Shown piece by piece: positions 25,901-37,740 of a stretch of 64,000 nt of DNA. Under the pieces are notes generated by a model, which searched no databases, was not told the origin of the DNA, and saw only the letters and a list, made by a program, of their open reading frames with translations. This stretch comes from Pomacea canaliculata. Its lineage: Eukaryota; Mollusca; Gastropoda; Architaenioglossa; Ampullariidae. The stretch's first letter is position 1. The number at the start of each line of letters is the position of its first letter. The stretch is taken from NCBI RefSeq assembly GCF_003073045.1, contig NC_037598.1, positions 25,605,822 through 25,669,821 on the forward strand. Reading direction: 5' to 3'. Made by a program: the position numbers and the translations under genes.

Positions 25901-28900
25901 CCTGGAAGAAAATACAGTTACTAATCAAAGCCATCATGAATATACCAATAACATGGTGTCATATATCATAAATATTTCACTAAGTAAGCTCGTAAATGAT
26001 GACATTTATGTCCCCACATGGCAAAAGCATTAGCTAATGTGGATTATGCATATTTCATTGAATCATAAAATGACAAGCCATGCACAGATTAACAACTATT
26101 ATGAGACTTACACAAAAATGAAATGAAAGCTTGTCAACCAAGTGGGTGTAACTTACAGCATCAACTGCCCCTGTGTAGTCTAACAGTGAGGGGCCAGAAG
26201 GCCGGATGTAGATAGCAACACTAAACAGGACCAGGTGTACACAGGCAATTGCCAGCCGCTCAAGAAATCGCCTCTGTTTGACAGCAGTTTTAATAAACAG
26301 GCATTTTAGGATTTTTTCCTGATTAAGTGTCATGTTATGTCTAAATAAATATCATGCTAGGTACTACATTTCCAATATGATTACCAATTTAAGAATGTTC
26401 AGGATACACCAAGTTAGAAAAATTAAATTTTGTCATGTTTCTTACTATATTTACTAAATTCTTACTAAATTAACTTTATGTTTCTATTTTTTATCGTTCT
26501 AATGTAATGTTTTGGTAATGAGCAGAAATTTGGTATATTTTTAGATGCAGACCTCAACCCAAGCCTTTCAACTGAGTTGAATATGAGGTATAATAAATTT
26601 ATTCTAAGCATTGAAAATGATGACCTTACACTAAGGTTTAAGAGAAAATACCTTTGCAAATGTTTTCCATTTTTCCTTCAGCAGCTGCCAAACGACTCCT
26701 CCTTCCAACATCTCTAAATGCTCATCACTTTCCCCATCAACAATGATCATCAGAGCTGAATGCCAGTCTGCAGTTAATTGAACAAGCAGCTTTTATTGTG
26801 AGAGACCAGGGCTATCACCCTTGGATATGAATGCGTGTATAGTCGCCTGTACTGTATCGTGTGAGAACTTGACAGCATGTATAAGTGAAACACATGCAGG
26901 TGATTAGGATGCTCACCAGATCTCACTGCACACCTTTAGAGCTTGAATATTGTTAAGTATTCCCGAACAGACCTTGGTACAGGTACATCTGGGGACTGTG
27001 TGTGCACTGTTAAAAACAGCAGACACTTCCTTGCCTGGTCAAGGTAACCTGTGACCATTTGTGCGAAGTTTCAATAAATTTATTTTGTGATTTATATAAC
27101 TATCAGTTAGTTTAATGCTTGTTACTCCTCAAGGAGCATAGGGCCGCAACAACTGCCAGTGCCCTGTGGATTTTACTGGCTTTTCGTGGAATTTTGGAAA
27201 TGTAACCTTGTAATAAACTAAGCACCTAAACTGGCCCAATGTTTCTCGTTGTTAAGGAAAACATTTTTTATTTTTCTTCATGCATTCCTGTTATTCATAT
27301 AATTAAAAGTTTTACAGGAAAGTGGGGGAGACTTGGAATGTCCCAGTTTTCTCTAGTGGATGTCTGAGAGATGTTGGGGGAAGGAGGGTTTACAGGTGCC
27401 TTCCACCGAGTTGGCAAGTGAACTCATACGTGACATAGACACCCATGGTATTCTGATTATGAATTTGTGTTCTAGCCTGTGAAGGGACTCTAGTGTCTCC
27501 CTTCCGTATGGATTTCATATTGCGTGGTGTTCTTCTGATTAAGCCATGATTACCTGGGGGTAGTAAAAGATGGTGTTTGTTTTGAGCGTGTACGTGTGTG
27601 TGTGTGAGGGAAAAATATGGATAAATGACTAAGTTTAGCAAAGTTTATGACAGTTACATAAAAAATCTGTACATACTTGGTCAAACCTTTATCCAAATGT
27701 GTTCACTGATGAAAGTCCTTAAAAGAGGTTTAATAAAGAGAGAAAAGCATTATAAATTATCGAACAGGAATTCTGTCCTTCCACAAACAAACATGCACAT
27801 GCATAATAAGCAGTATTGTACATACTGTGTTCTCCATTTGGACCAATAGAGTCTATGGCAGCCAATGGATATGCTGAACAGGTCACATGACTGAATCTCC
27901 AAAATTCCTGTTAAAAAAAAATGAGTGGGCTTTTCTCTCTTCTCTCACACACACACAGATATTACTGATGCACTATCTTCACTGTAAGCAATTCCAGAAA
28001 CAATGAGTAAGTGATTCCTGCCAGATGGCATACCTGTACAGTACACTTAGATCTCTGATTTGAACTAAAGTTAACTGGTACTCCTATGCAAGCATCATGA
28101 TCTCCCAATCCCAATGTCTAGATGAAGGTACAGGTAGTCCCAGAATCTTATGATTGAAGAGTGAGAGGCTAGAGCCCTCATTTATCGTAGCGCCAGCTTT
28201 TGTGACAGCAGTGACCATCTCCTCTCCCTCTCTGCCTTATGATCCCAAATCCTCTAGGGCAGGGGTGTCAAACACCCGGCCCGCGGGCCACATCCGGGCC
28301 ACCAGGAAATTTTACCTGGCCCGCGAATGAATTTTAGTAAATCATTGTTAATGGCCCGGCGACAAGTAGAAGGCAAACAACAGAAAAGTTCCAGTCGAGG
28401 ACAGCAAGGGATGGGATGAGTTTAGTGAAGTTTGTACAGACCACCAACAGTGCACTGGTCAAGTTACCACCACTCCTATTGATGACCAGAAGGGATGGTG
28501 AAGGCGTGGCCCATAAATCTGACCTTTGACACAAACTTGTGGAGATCTAGTTGGTTGGAGTATAGCTTCTCCAAGGACTTATATATATATACCATCTGGA
28601 ATTATATGTGCGAACTGTGCATGATAACGTGTGAACTGTGAATTATACACGTGGACTGTGGATGATAAGTGCCAACTGTGGAATACTAATTCTGTTCAGT
28701 CCTGACTCGTCAAGAGTAAATAACTGCCGCCAAAGATATATAAGTATCCGAGTATAAATAGCAAGCTACAGTGTTGAAATAATTGCTGCTTGTGTATTGA
28801 TGATTTGTGTCTTTTTTGCCTGATTATATCTTCTTTTACATACATATACTGATGGAACAACATCACATGTCATAGCAAACAGTACTGAGCAGAGCAGAGC

Positions 28901-31900
28901 ACGCGATTGTTTATTAGAATTAATTGAAAGCTGTGTGTAGTGTGCGAACTTAACGCTAGTCGTAGGTATTGGTGCACCATCTGTCGGGGAACAAAGGCAG
29001 ATGATCAGAGCTAAGCACGTGTTGTGACTTTTCTAAAGACTTTTACTTACTGTTAATTTACTTAATAAAGATCGAGAACATTACACTGTGTAGTGAAGGG
29101 ATTTTTGTAATTTCAATACCAATCAAATTTCAAATTAAAGCTAGCCGTTAAAATGGCCAAGAGAAAAGTTGATTTTGAAAACAGTCTTTCAAAGCCAATG
29201 GGAGGCTGACTACATGTTTACTAATATCAGCGATAAACCAGTGTGTCTACTTTGTAGAGATACAATAGCTGTGACCAAAGAATATAATCTGAGACGGCAT
29301 TACGAGACTAAACATCAGGACAAGTTGAAAAGCCTAAATGCAGAACAGAAGCTAAAGAAAGTGTAATGAGTGACTGAAGGCAAAGTACGACTGTGTGGGG
29401 CTGCACAGTTCACTCATTCCCTCCCACAAACGATGCCCCAGCTTCGTCTACATGTGGCTCGAATCTTGAGCATGTTTGGCAGCAGATATTTGTGTGAGCA
29501 ACTTTTGTCTGTGATGAAGATCAACAAAGCATCACACAGGAGTCATCTTACTGATGTACACTTGCAGTCCATCCTGAGAATCGCCACAACACAGAAACTT
29601 ATTCCAAACATAAACAAACTTGCTGCCAAGAAAAGATGTCAAATGTCCACTTCTGACAAAATAAATTAAAAAAGAAAAACTGCTAAGCCTTGGTTTGTAT
29701 GATTTTGTTTACACAAAATTAATAACAAAAAGTTCATTTTTTTAGTGTTCAATAAAAAGTTATCGGACTTAAATAATAACCTTCGGCCTGCCACCTTGTG
29801 TGCGATGTGAGATTTGGCCCGCTGGGTAATTGAGTTTGATACCCCTGCTCTAGGGAGTCAGGTACCTTCTCAACAGCTTGGTAAACTTGGGTAAGTGCTG
29901 GGTCACACTGGTATTGAATCAGGTAGTGTGTCCATATTTGCTTTTGTTTACCATAGCTCTAACCACTAGGCTATGTCTGACCCACATTATGACCCCTTTG
30001 ATCTACTTATCTACTTTTTCACATTCCTGAACAGTCACATCACTACATCTGTCCTGATTTACATCGTGTCTTGTTATTAAATGACAAAACACACCACACA
30101 CACAATGTGATGAAAATTCAGAAAAACTAAGCAAATCAGCTACTGATACATTTACTTTAGCTCAAAGAATAATCCATTTCCTGTTACCAAAAATGTAAAA
30201 TGATTATTACCACACTTCCCAGGTCCAACATATCACGGAAGATGTCAGAGCGACCCAACTTGCTTGCTAGTGTCAATGGGGTCAAGTTCTGTTTGTTAAG
30301 GATGTCTGTTTGGGCAGGGGCTATGTTGTGCTGTACAGCATATCTGAACATTCCCTGAAAATATGTGTTATAATTTACCTGAGAATTACAAGTTGACCAG
30401 TTAAAATGACATATACTCATACTGTCTGCAAGAAAAAATTAACAGCATACTCAGACATGTGATTCATCATTATGATTTGTGTTAAAAAAATAACTTGAGA
30501 AGTAATTGCATGTAAAAAATTTTAACAACAATTATATTTTATCACTGAATATAAATTTATCCAAACATTTGTAAATACAGTAACAAAAAATATGAACATT
30601 TATCTACGTTAATGTATCTTTATATACTAAAATGTCAAGTAAAATAGGGCATCAACAAAACACAATACTTCTTTCAAATAAACTATAAACTGAGGGACCT
30701 ACACACGACATACTTCTAACATTTGTATAATTATAATGAAACTAAAGAAAGGTTAAATAAAGTGATTGGGTCAGGGACAGTGCTGTAAACAAACTCAACT
30801 TGCAAGTGCTCAACTAATCCTCTGCAGACCACTAGACAAGGCAACGAAAGCTACTCTGATGCCAGAAGAATGTCAAACTTGGGGAAGAAAAAAGGATCCA
30901 AAACCAAGTGAAGAAACTAGAATGTTCACAGAATTCTGAAATATTTTTTTCCTCTTTACGACAACAAAAAAAGACTGAAATCAATAATGGAAATCATGAA
31001 CAGAAGAGTTATACTACACTCACCCGCATTCTCTCATGCTGTTCCGAGTCCTACAGAAGGAAAGGCAACAGAACTTATATTCTCTTCGAAATTATTTTAA
31101 GCATGACAACTTCGTTCCTGATTGGGGAGGCTGATTGATTGGAGAGAGGCATAAGTAATGGTGTTAGATTGTAAAAAAGTTATTTGTGTGAGTGATGTAT
31201 GTAGACATTTTATTTTTCTAAACAACATGAGCTCCTCTATCTGGTGAAGGTATTTGCTCAATTATGATGATTATTAATTTCAAGTTGCCAAAGAGAGAAG
31301 AAAAAAAACCCATTGTAATAGACTGTTTCTTCCCTTTATTGGTCACATGCTCTTTATTGAACTGCCTTGTGAAAAATTAAACCCTGACTCTTTTCAAGAG
31401 CTGCATTAATGCCTGCAGCATGAACTGCATCACTCTTTCAGTGAGTTAAAATCCATGTCCATTCATTGTTGGAAGATGTGATCTGCCCATCACATTGCAT
31501 CCTTGATAATTCTTTCCACCCATCACTATGATACTCACAGGTTGGCAGTGGATGACCACCATGTGCAGCACTGTGTTCCCAAATGAATCTTGAAAGTTGG
31601 GGTTGGCACCATGGTCTATGAGGTAATCATAAATATCCTGGTTACCTCTGCAGGCTGCAAAGGCCAGGGGATATTCACCATAGTAGGCATAGCCTGCAGC
31701 AAGACAATCAATCAGCATACAGATGTTAATGGAGACTACACAACATTACCCAAGTGCACTCATTTAACTAAGGTGTCATATATCCATGCAAGAAATGTAA
31801 CTTTGATGGAATAATATTCACGACAGTTACAGTCAAACAGAATTATGGATCATTTCAGATTTTTAATAATTTATGACCTGCATGTTCAACCTGTCCCACT

Positions 31901-34900
31901 TGAAAGTGGATTGTCAAAAGTTGTTTTTTGTTTTAATGTAAAACAATGGAGCTGAATGTTTCCCATCTATGAATGCCAGAGTTTTTTTAGACTTCACCCT
32001 TAAAGTTGTTGGCTGCTTTCAGTAAAAATTGTTGAAACTGTGTAGCCCCTCACCCGAACCTCAAATAATATAAGATATTGTGGGAAATATTGACCATTCA
32101 CAGAAAAAGTACACATTAAAGGACAGTTTTATTTACACCCTGATGTCATGAAACTTTAGTAAAGTGAGTGACAAGTTTGTGTGCAGTAGAACTGTGTTCG
32201 ACAATTTGGTAACAAGTAATGACAAACTATCATTTTCCTTTTTTTGGTTTGGTTTATTACAAAGTGTTTCAGGTGATAACACCTCTTATCTAAACTCCTG
32301 TACTTTTTCAGAAATATGACACCAGACTGGCTATGGAGACTCTTAGCAAATTTTCTGTACTTGACTTGGATTTCTCTTGCATGAACTATGCATGCTTAAG
32401 GTGACCAGACGTTTCTGATGAACAAAAAACGTCGAAAAAAGTGAGGGGGGGGGGGGCTGATTTTTAAAGACAACCGGGAGATGTCAAAAGCGGGACTGTG
32501 CTTCTACATGATGGGAAATGATAGACAGGCAAAGTTCTATAACCTGATAACTTACAAGACAATACAACTTTATTAATCCACAAGGGCAATTCCAGATATT
32601 GCTCATACTAGTAAGATACAGATAAATACATATACATGTTGAAATAATTTTTCTCTCACACAAGCAATATACATTAATATATACACACACACATACACAT
32701 TCCCAGTAACACTAAGATACAGATGGTGACCTTAGATCATCGCAGCTAGTACAAGAACAGGGCCAGTAGAGCTGATCAATTAATTGGCATGTGGGATAAA
32801 TGAATCGCGGTGATAATAAAGGCATTGCGTACCTACAGCCAGACTGCAAGAGTGAAAACTCACATGCTAACACATGATCAAAAATAAAATGCATGATGCC
32901 TTTTCAAGGATTTGATGATGATATAAGGCTGCCAGGTCCCTCTGCCTGATTCTGGGGATCATGCAACAGATATTAACAAGGGAGACATGACTGTTCCTGT
33001 TCCTTAACAGCAGTCATAACCTCGCTCCTTGCAATTTTCTCAAGTGATTTTATGCACATCACATAAGAGTGACTGGTCTGAAGTCGTTGGGTTGACTGTG
33101 CCAAGTGATTTTGGGGACAGGCACAATGGGCTAAAGTTTCCAAACATCAAGAATGTGACCAGAATCTAAAGAGAGCTAGAACAGATGCTGTAAAACTTGC
33201 CATCATAGTTAGTGGCTGCTGTGGGATCAGGATTTTTCTTTAAATCCTCTGGCAGAAAAAAACGTCCAGTAGCACGCTGGTTGACATTGGCACCATTCTG
33301 CACCAGCAGCTGAACAATGTCCAGGTCATCCAGCATGACGGCAATGTGCAAGGCACTCTCACCTGAAAACCACTTATGTCTCAGTGAAATCCACACACTC
33401 TCATACCCTTCCCTGCTTCATTAGCATCACTTGGATGACCATTTTTCGTGATATTTAAAGTATCTGCAGATAAGGAAGCAGAGCTGAAAAGTTTGCCACT
33501 TTATCTTGATGTGAAAGACCATAAAGCCTATGCTGTAGTGGTCATAAAGAGAGAAGTTTATCATAAAAGCATTAGCATAGAAAGAGTGTTAAAGTAATAT
33601 GTGTATTAACACTACTATTTATTGCAGCAACTGCACTAGAATGAATGTGTGTGAATGATGTCAAAATACTAGTCTGAATGCCTATGTATGAGGTCAGCAG
33701 ATTTTGACATCAGAGAGAGCAGTATAAAAAAAAAAGGAGAAGAGTGGGACACATCTGTGTCTGGTGCCAGGAACAAAAGACAACCAGTTGAAAATCATAT
33801 GGAGTAACAAAAGAATAAACTTCTGATTCTGCTGTCTAATAGAGGAAAGCATTTAAGGAAGGTAAAGAAGAAGAGAATATTTTGTTATGTCAGTGAAAGC
33901 TAGCTGTGAGACCAGCAGCAGATTTATATTTGTGTAATGGTATTATTCAATGGAGTTCATTGAAGTGACCAGTGATCTTACTTTATGTACTTGAGGAACA
34001 GGGTGTGAATGCTGACTGAAGTTGACAAAGGCCAAGAGAGCAAGGGAGATAATACTGTGCCAAGGGTGAGAGTTCGAGACAGTAAATAAAAGCAAGATCT
34101 GAATGAAACTATTTTCTTGAGTGTAATCCACATCCTTGGTGCCCTTCCATGGTTTGGGCAAGTGAAAATGTAAATTATTCATTTTTTATTTGTTATAATA
34201 ATAGTTTTTTGTGTTATTTAAAAATACACATACAGATCATTTGTTGTGTATTGAAAGAAAGAATGCATACATGATGCAAGCCTGAGTGGAGAGGTTGTGA
34301 TAAAGGGTCTTAAAGAACTAGTGATCTGCTTCCTTCAGCTCTTTATGACAAAACCAGCAAACAACAGACTTAAGCAATGTCAGAAGCCTACAGATTTCTT
34401 TATGCAAAGATTGAAAAACTTAAAGGAATGTTTTAACAAGTGTGCAGTTTTTCCCTTTTTTCTGTCTTTTCCAGTGTGTGACAAGGTTGAATAAAATATA
34501 TTCAGTTTTCTAATTTTTTTCTTCTAGGTCAGGGTGCAAACATTTCAGTCTCCCCTCTTAAACTTTACACATTCCATATTTCTAAAACCATTTTGTCTTA
34601 AGTTCTGATTCAGTATCACAAGCAGTTAGACATTCCTTTATTGTGACCTATTATTATAAGCTCTTGTTTTTTAGCATTATCATCCCATGTTCATCTAACT
34701 AAGCAAGTCTCAGGCACATACCTCCCTATTAAATTTTAAACAAATGTAGCAGTGCAGTTTTGTATTCCATTGTTTATACTAAAAAATTGCATGAATATTT
34801 AAAAAGAAGGACTGTGATTTTACTCACCAAAATACTCCTCTCCTTCATAAACATCGCATGCCAATTTGGGAAAGACTTCAAGAAGAGCCTTTCCCACTTC

Positions 34901-35943
34901 AAAGTGAACAGGAGAGTCCATCAGGTAACATAAGTGGAAAGGCGTTTCTCCAACCCCTCCACGCTTGTTCAAATCCCAGCATGCCTCATGAGGTTCAAAC
35001 TTATTGATAGGATCCTCCTGAAATTCCCTTAAAAGTTCTTCTTCTGTCTTTTCTTCTGGTTTTGATTCAAGTTTATGTTTTAGTTCCCATTCAGACTTCT
35101 CTGATTTCCCTGGTAATTCACTCTCTTCCTGCTGAAGAACAATGGCATAGCATTTATTTGAAGGTTGACAAGAGGAAATATTTTTTTCTGTGTCCAAGAG
35201 GATTATTTTTCTTTGGTTATGCCAAAATTTTGTACAATAAAAAGGGCTTTGAAAGTTTTAGAAGCAAATAGTAATGGTCTATATCAGCGGTTCTCAACCT
35301 TTTACTTGTGACATCCCCCTGACGAACAAAGGTACGTCCGCACACCCTCCTTAGCCAGCAATGTAAGCTAATTTCATTAATACCGGTATAAGAAACTTTT
35401 AAAAAATGACCACCTTCGCGCCCCCCTTGTAAGCACATCACGCCCCCTTGAGAACCGCGGGTCTATATTTATCTACCTAAACATTTCTTTAGATTCTCAG
35501 AGAATCATTTACTTAATATAATGGGAAACAATGAAGTTTATAACAAACAAAAACATTAAAATGAGAACAATCCATGAGTAGTCTAAGAGTTCAAATATTC
35601 AAATATTGCTGCTGTACAAAGATATAAAGGGTGGCTCCATGAAAAATTTCTGTCCACTTACAAAGGCTTTGAATTTGGCTTTCCTGTTGTTACACCATTT
35701 GATATACTCCGATTTTTCAATTACAGCACCCTTGCCACAATTGTAAAGATAAGTCATCATTTTTGTTTTGGCAATCTCTTTGACACGATCTGGTCCCTGG
35801 TCTTCATATGCCTTGATGAGTTCTCCCCCCTTGGCAAGATCAGCAAACTTGTACATGGGGTTGGTGGCCATTTCTCGGTTCTGTACTTTCCATGCTGAAT
35901 CTGGGTCTGCCTCTGATGAGGATGAGGTCAGGATATTTCCCAT
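19342..35943 (-). CDS. TRPV-family cation channel (Nanchung/OCR-like), about 14 coding exons
   Basis: Product: a subunit of a tetrameric, Ca2+-permeable TRPV channel of the plasma or ciliary membrane; insect and nematode relatives act in mechanosensation and chemosensation. Exons found, in order of translation: 35943-35662, about 35142-34828, 33362-33201, 31693-31539, 30354-30211, 26767-26652, 26273-26157, 25901-25794, 24631-24480, 23564-23455, 22919-22804, 22424-22263, 20690-20477, 19932-19342. The protein starts MGNILTSSS, carries ankyrin-type blocks ([47 protein letters not shown]), six membrane segments, a pore exon ending MTLGEFK and an S6 with [17 protein letters not shown]. Phases agree at nearly all junctions. 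Exceptions: exon 20690-20477 is one base too long, and the segment usually linking the ankyrin domain to the pre-S1 region (family motif EFWRYSN) was not found between 30211 and 26767. Assignment to the Nanchung/OCR group over Inactive/OSM-9 is inferred from the [11 protein letters not shown] and MGN starts. Confidence 0.9.
20373..20470. repeat. Minisatellite, 15-bp unit gttaagacattagat
   Basis: Five to six copies of a unit reading about agacattagatgtta lie immediately beside the donor of the TRP-domain exon (20477), inside the following intron. Length change here could affect splicing; that is inference. Confidence 0.8.
20477..20690 (-). CDS. TRPV TRP-domain exon with one-base phase conflict
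   Basis: It begins with [20 protein letters not shown], the post-S6 TRP domain, right after the preceding exon's KQ. The family-like continuation [14 protein letters not shown]...ILNWK is in a frame shifted by one base near 20590. The exon is 214 bp where its neighbours' phases need a multiple of three. Either a base was added in the assembly or this allele is disrupted. Confidence 0.75.
22263..23564 (-). CDS. TRPV S5, pore and S6 exons
   Basis: 23564-23455 carries the S4-S5 linker and S5 ([32 protein letters not shown]). 22919-22804 carries the acidic turret [14 protein letters not shown] and the pore helix/filter region [15 protein letters not shown]. 22424-22263 carries S6 ([20 protein letters not shown]) and the TRP-box-proximal KSEKQWRKQ. 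The pore resembles the ...GEF... type of invertebrate TRPVs. Confidence 0.9.
24480..26767 (-). CDS. TRPV pre-S1 to S4 exons
   Basis: Four exons. 26767-26652 encodes [20 protein letters not shown] and WKTFAK, the conserved pre-S1 region. 26273-26157 encodes S1 ([20 protein letters not shown]) followed by [11 protein letters not shown]. 25901-25794 encodes S2 ([20 protein letters not shown]). 24631-24480 encodes S3 and S4 ([20 protein letters not shown], then [20 protein letters not shown]). All have GT-AG borders and compatible phases. Confidence 0.85.
24950..25560 (-). mobile_element. Fragment of a non-LTR retrotransposon reverse transcriptase
   Basis: In a TRPV intron. The minus strand encodes [12 protein letters not shown] (RT block A), then [13 protein letters not shown] and LLYADDTVL with the YADD active-site motif, then [16 protein letters not shown]. 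This is the palm of a LINE RT, lacking its 5' and 3' parts. It has several frame interruptions and is a different lineage from the LINE at 43992. Clade uncertain. Confidence 0.8.
28260..29847 (+). mobile_element. Internally deleted hAT (Charlie-like) DNA transposon
   Basis: Target duplication CTCTAGGG lies at 28252-28259 and 29848-29855, the 8 bp expected for hAT. Ends read CAGGGGTGTCAAAC at the left and GTTTGATACCCCTG in complement at the right. Inside, a BED-type zinc finger segment (CLLC...HYETKH) starts near 29153 ([10 protein letters not shown]) and, after one frame break, runs to 29366. A C-terminal dimerisation segment ([32 protein letters not shown]) follows at 29370-29669. The catalytic core between the two is missing, so it is non-autonomous. 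It lies in a TRPV intron, opposite to the gene. Confidence 0.9.
29153..29669 (+). pseudogene. hAT transposase remnant: BED finger plus dimerisation domain
   Basis: The N-terminal part resembles GTF2IRD2/ZBED-like transposases ([35 protein letters not shown]). It stops at 29366 and the C-terminal hAT part follows at once ([40 protein letters not shown]). Several hundred residues of the RNase-H-like domain are gone, and one frame break separates [10 protein letters not shown] from the finger. It cannot be an active transposase as read. Confidence 0.85.
30211..35142 (-). CDS. TRPV ankyrin-repeat exons
   Basis: Four exons (about 35142-34828, 33362-33201, 31693-31539, 30354-30211) carry the N-terminal cytosolic ankyrin domain. 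The first has a charged [13 protein letters not shown] linker, then [15 protein letters not shown]. The next has [20 protein letters not shown]. Then [20 protein letters not shown] with GNTVLHMVV, then [20 protein letters not shown]. The donor of the second exon at 33201 reads GATG|GCAAGT, a GC-type donor that joins in frame to GCTATGCC at 31693. Confidence 0.85.
32398..32510 (-). mobile_element. Truncated copy of the AAGGTGACCAGACGT MITE
   Basis: Begins aaggtgaccagacgtttct and contains aacgtcgaaaaaagtga and gtcaaaagcgggactgt, matching the complement of the complete MITE at 63332-63493. The far terminal repeat is missing. A G13 tract interrupts it. It lies in a TRPV intron. Confidence 0.75.
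35285..35460 (+). mobile_element. SPIN-like hAT MITE with 8-bp target duplication
   Basis: Target duplication GTCTATAT at 35277-35284 and 35461-35468. Left end CAGCGGTTCTCAACCTTTTA; right end, complemented, CCGCGGTTCTCAAGGGGGCG. The terminal CAGYGGTTCTCAACC is the hallmark of the SPIN hAT family known from horizontal transfer among tetrapods, an insect and a pond snail. At 176 bp with no ORF it is a non-autonomous copy. It sits between the first two coding exons of the TRPV gene. Confidence 0.85.
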
Positions 35944-36051
35944 GGTGCTGCCTCAATAGGAGTATTTTGACACACCTGTCACTAGGACAATCTCGTCAGG
36001 TGTAGCACAATGGTCGCTGCTGCAGTTTTTACTCTTGACATATGATTACCC
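35662..36051 (-). CDS. TRPV first coding exon
   Basis: Acceptor gattttcttttag precedes 36051. The start ATG at 35943-35941 is in the context caccATGG. The exon encodes [18 protein letters not shown] and [20 protein letters not shown], which aligns with the conserved N terminus of invertebrate TRPV channels, and ends before gtaagt at 35661. A short upstream ATG frame in the 5' UTR may reduce translation. Confidence 0.85.
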
Positions 36052-36879
36052 TAAAAGAAAATCAAGTGTCAAAAAAAAAAAAAAAAATCAATAAAAGAGG
36101 ATATTAGAAATATTACAAAAAATGGCTTTCACATCGAAACATAAAAACTGCGCAGGTACCCAAAACTGTTTGTATTCTGTTGGTATTGTACCACAGTATA
36201 TCATTATGATAGGAGCTTGAAATGTGGACTAAAGCTGATTTTCCCATGTAGAAAAAAAAAGGCAAGAAGAAGGCAAACAACAACTTTCTAGACCCTAACA
36301 AGTGAAGAGAGCTATTATAAATGGTTACTAAACACTTGCTATGTAAGATATACTTCTTTCTAGGAGGGAAGAAATTCAAGCAGAACTTGTATGAGTGAAA
36401 AGATGGTGTAAGGGCTTGTCGTATGATATTTAAATACAATGTGTGAGATTGGATTTTGTTAAAATGCAAGTGGCTGAGTTCATATACCCTGATATAATGC
36501 ATTTGCAGTTATTTATATGAGGCATAGATATTCAGTAATAAATTCTATTATAATTTTATGTTAACATACACTGCAAGAGCTTTAATAGGTATTTGTAGCT
36601 AAGCAATGCAATACCTAGTTTCTTTGTCAAGTCAAATATACAAGCACATTAAAAGTAATATATTATAGATCCTTCAATCCCTCATCCCAGAAGCAACAAT
36701 GGACAAATTTTATATATACATACTTAAACGTGAAAACATACTTCCTATATATATCTTCTTTCTGTGTGTGTGTGTGTGGCTGCCTGCTTTAATGTGTTCC
36801 TAAATCAAATATAGTACTTCGTTTAAGTATATATTTTAATGTATTTTACAGAGCTAGTGTATAATGATCAGAGCTCGGC

Positions 36880-36966
36880 CGAGGGAGGGGGGGGGGATTG
36901 GTGTTTTACGCCGTGTCAGCAACTAAGGCTATATTACGGCAAGCAGCCAGCCCTGTAAACAGAGCC
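36880..36966 (-). mobile_element. SINE 3' fragment with G-rich tail
   Basis: After a run of ten G, 'attggtgttttacgccgtgt' and 'caactaaggctatattacgg' match the 3' body of the SINE at 10851-11043. It breaks off after 'ccctgtaaacag', so the tRNA-like head is missing (5' truncation). Confidence 0.8.
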
Positions 36967-37230
36967 TTAATCGAGGGAATGTAGCTTATATAGATATACA
37001 CACACATCCCTGACATTAGATAAAAACTGCGTGTAGTTTCCATTAACCTTTGCATTATAATACAGTGCATAGGTAAGTTTCAAACCGAAGGATTGTAATT
37101 GTCAGTAGTTCTCCATCAAAAGCGTCATCTGTTGCTAATGAAGCTTTGCAATGGCGGATGACAGGCAGTCCATTTAAAACCCTATCGGCGATGGGTTTTC
37201 AAGTTACATAAAGGCAGAATAATCTTCTTA

Positions 37231-37340
37231 CCTGAAAGTAAAGGATACATCTCTTCTGCCTCGCGGCAGTGACGAACCACTTTGGTCGCCACTGGTCGAA
37301 GAAACTGTAAACAAGGACACAGTATCAGACCACAATATTG
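37231..37340 (-). other. TRPV 5' UTR exon
   Basis: The minus strand reads ...GATGTATCCTTTACTTTCAG|GTAAGAAG, a strong donor at 37231. No in-frame coding fits the next exon, so it is taken as the untranslated first exon spliced to 36051. Confidence 0.5.
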
Positions 37341-37380
37341 CGGCGACCATTTTGTGACGTTAGGTCACGTGAAAGAAACG
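37325..37380. promoter_or_regulatory. Promoter-like element at the TRPV 5' end
   Basis: gcgaccattttgtgacgttaggtcacgtg combines a CCATTTTG motif (YY1-like), a CRE half site (TGACGT) and a CACGTG E-box within 35 bp. It lies just upstream of the putative TRPV first exon. It could also serve the plus-strand PLCXD gene, whose upstream exon is not located. Confidence 0.4.
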
Positions 37381-37740
37381 ACCAGTGAAATGCATGTTTG
37401 TTGGGTTGAAATTGAGGTGTGGACACACGATTTAATAAATTTTGTCACAAAATGAAACAAATCTGTATTGTTCCACGATAATTTGGCATTTTTTAAAATC
37501 GCAATTCTAACTGTCTGGATGATAGTCAATGATGAAAATCGAAAGTTGAACTCACATTTTACCTGACCTCTATCCATATTTTTCTCACTCCCTCTGACAC
37601 ATACCGGAAAAGTTAAATTTTTTCCAAACCAGGTTTTGTCCTGTTGGCGGTTGAGCCACGGACCTAAATAAACGAAGATCCGTGGGTGTGATAGTTTTCC
37701 TGCTAACAACTGAAGGTAGAGAGTGTGTATAAGTGTCTGG

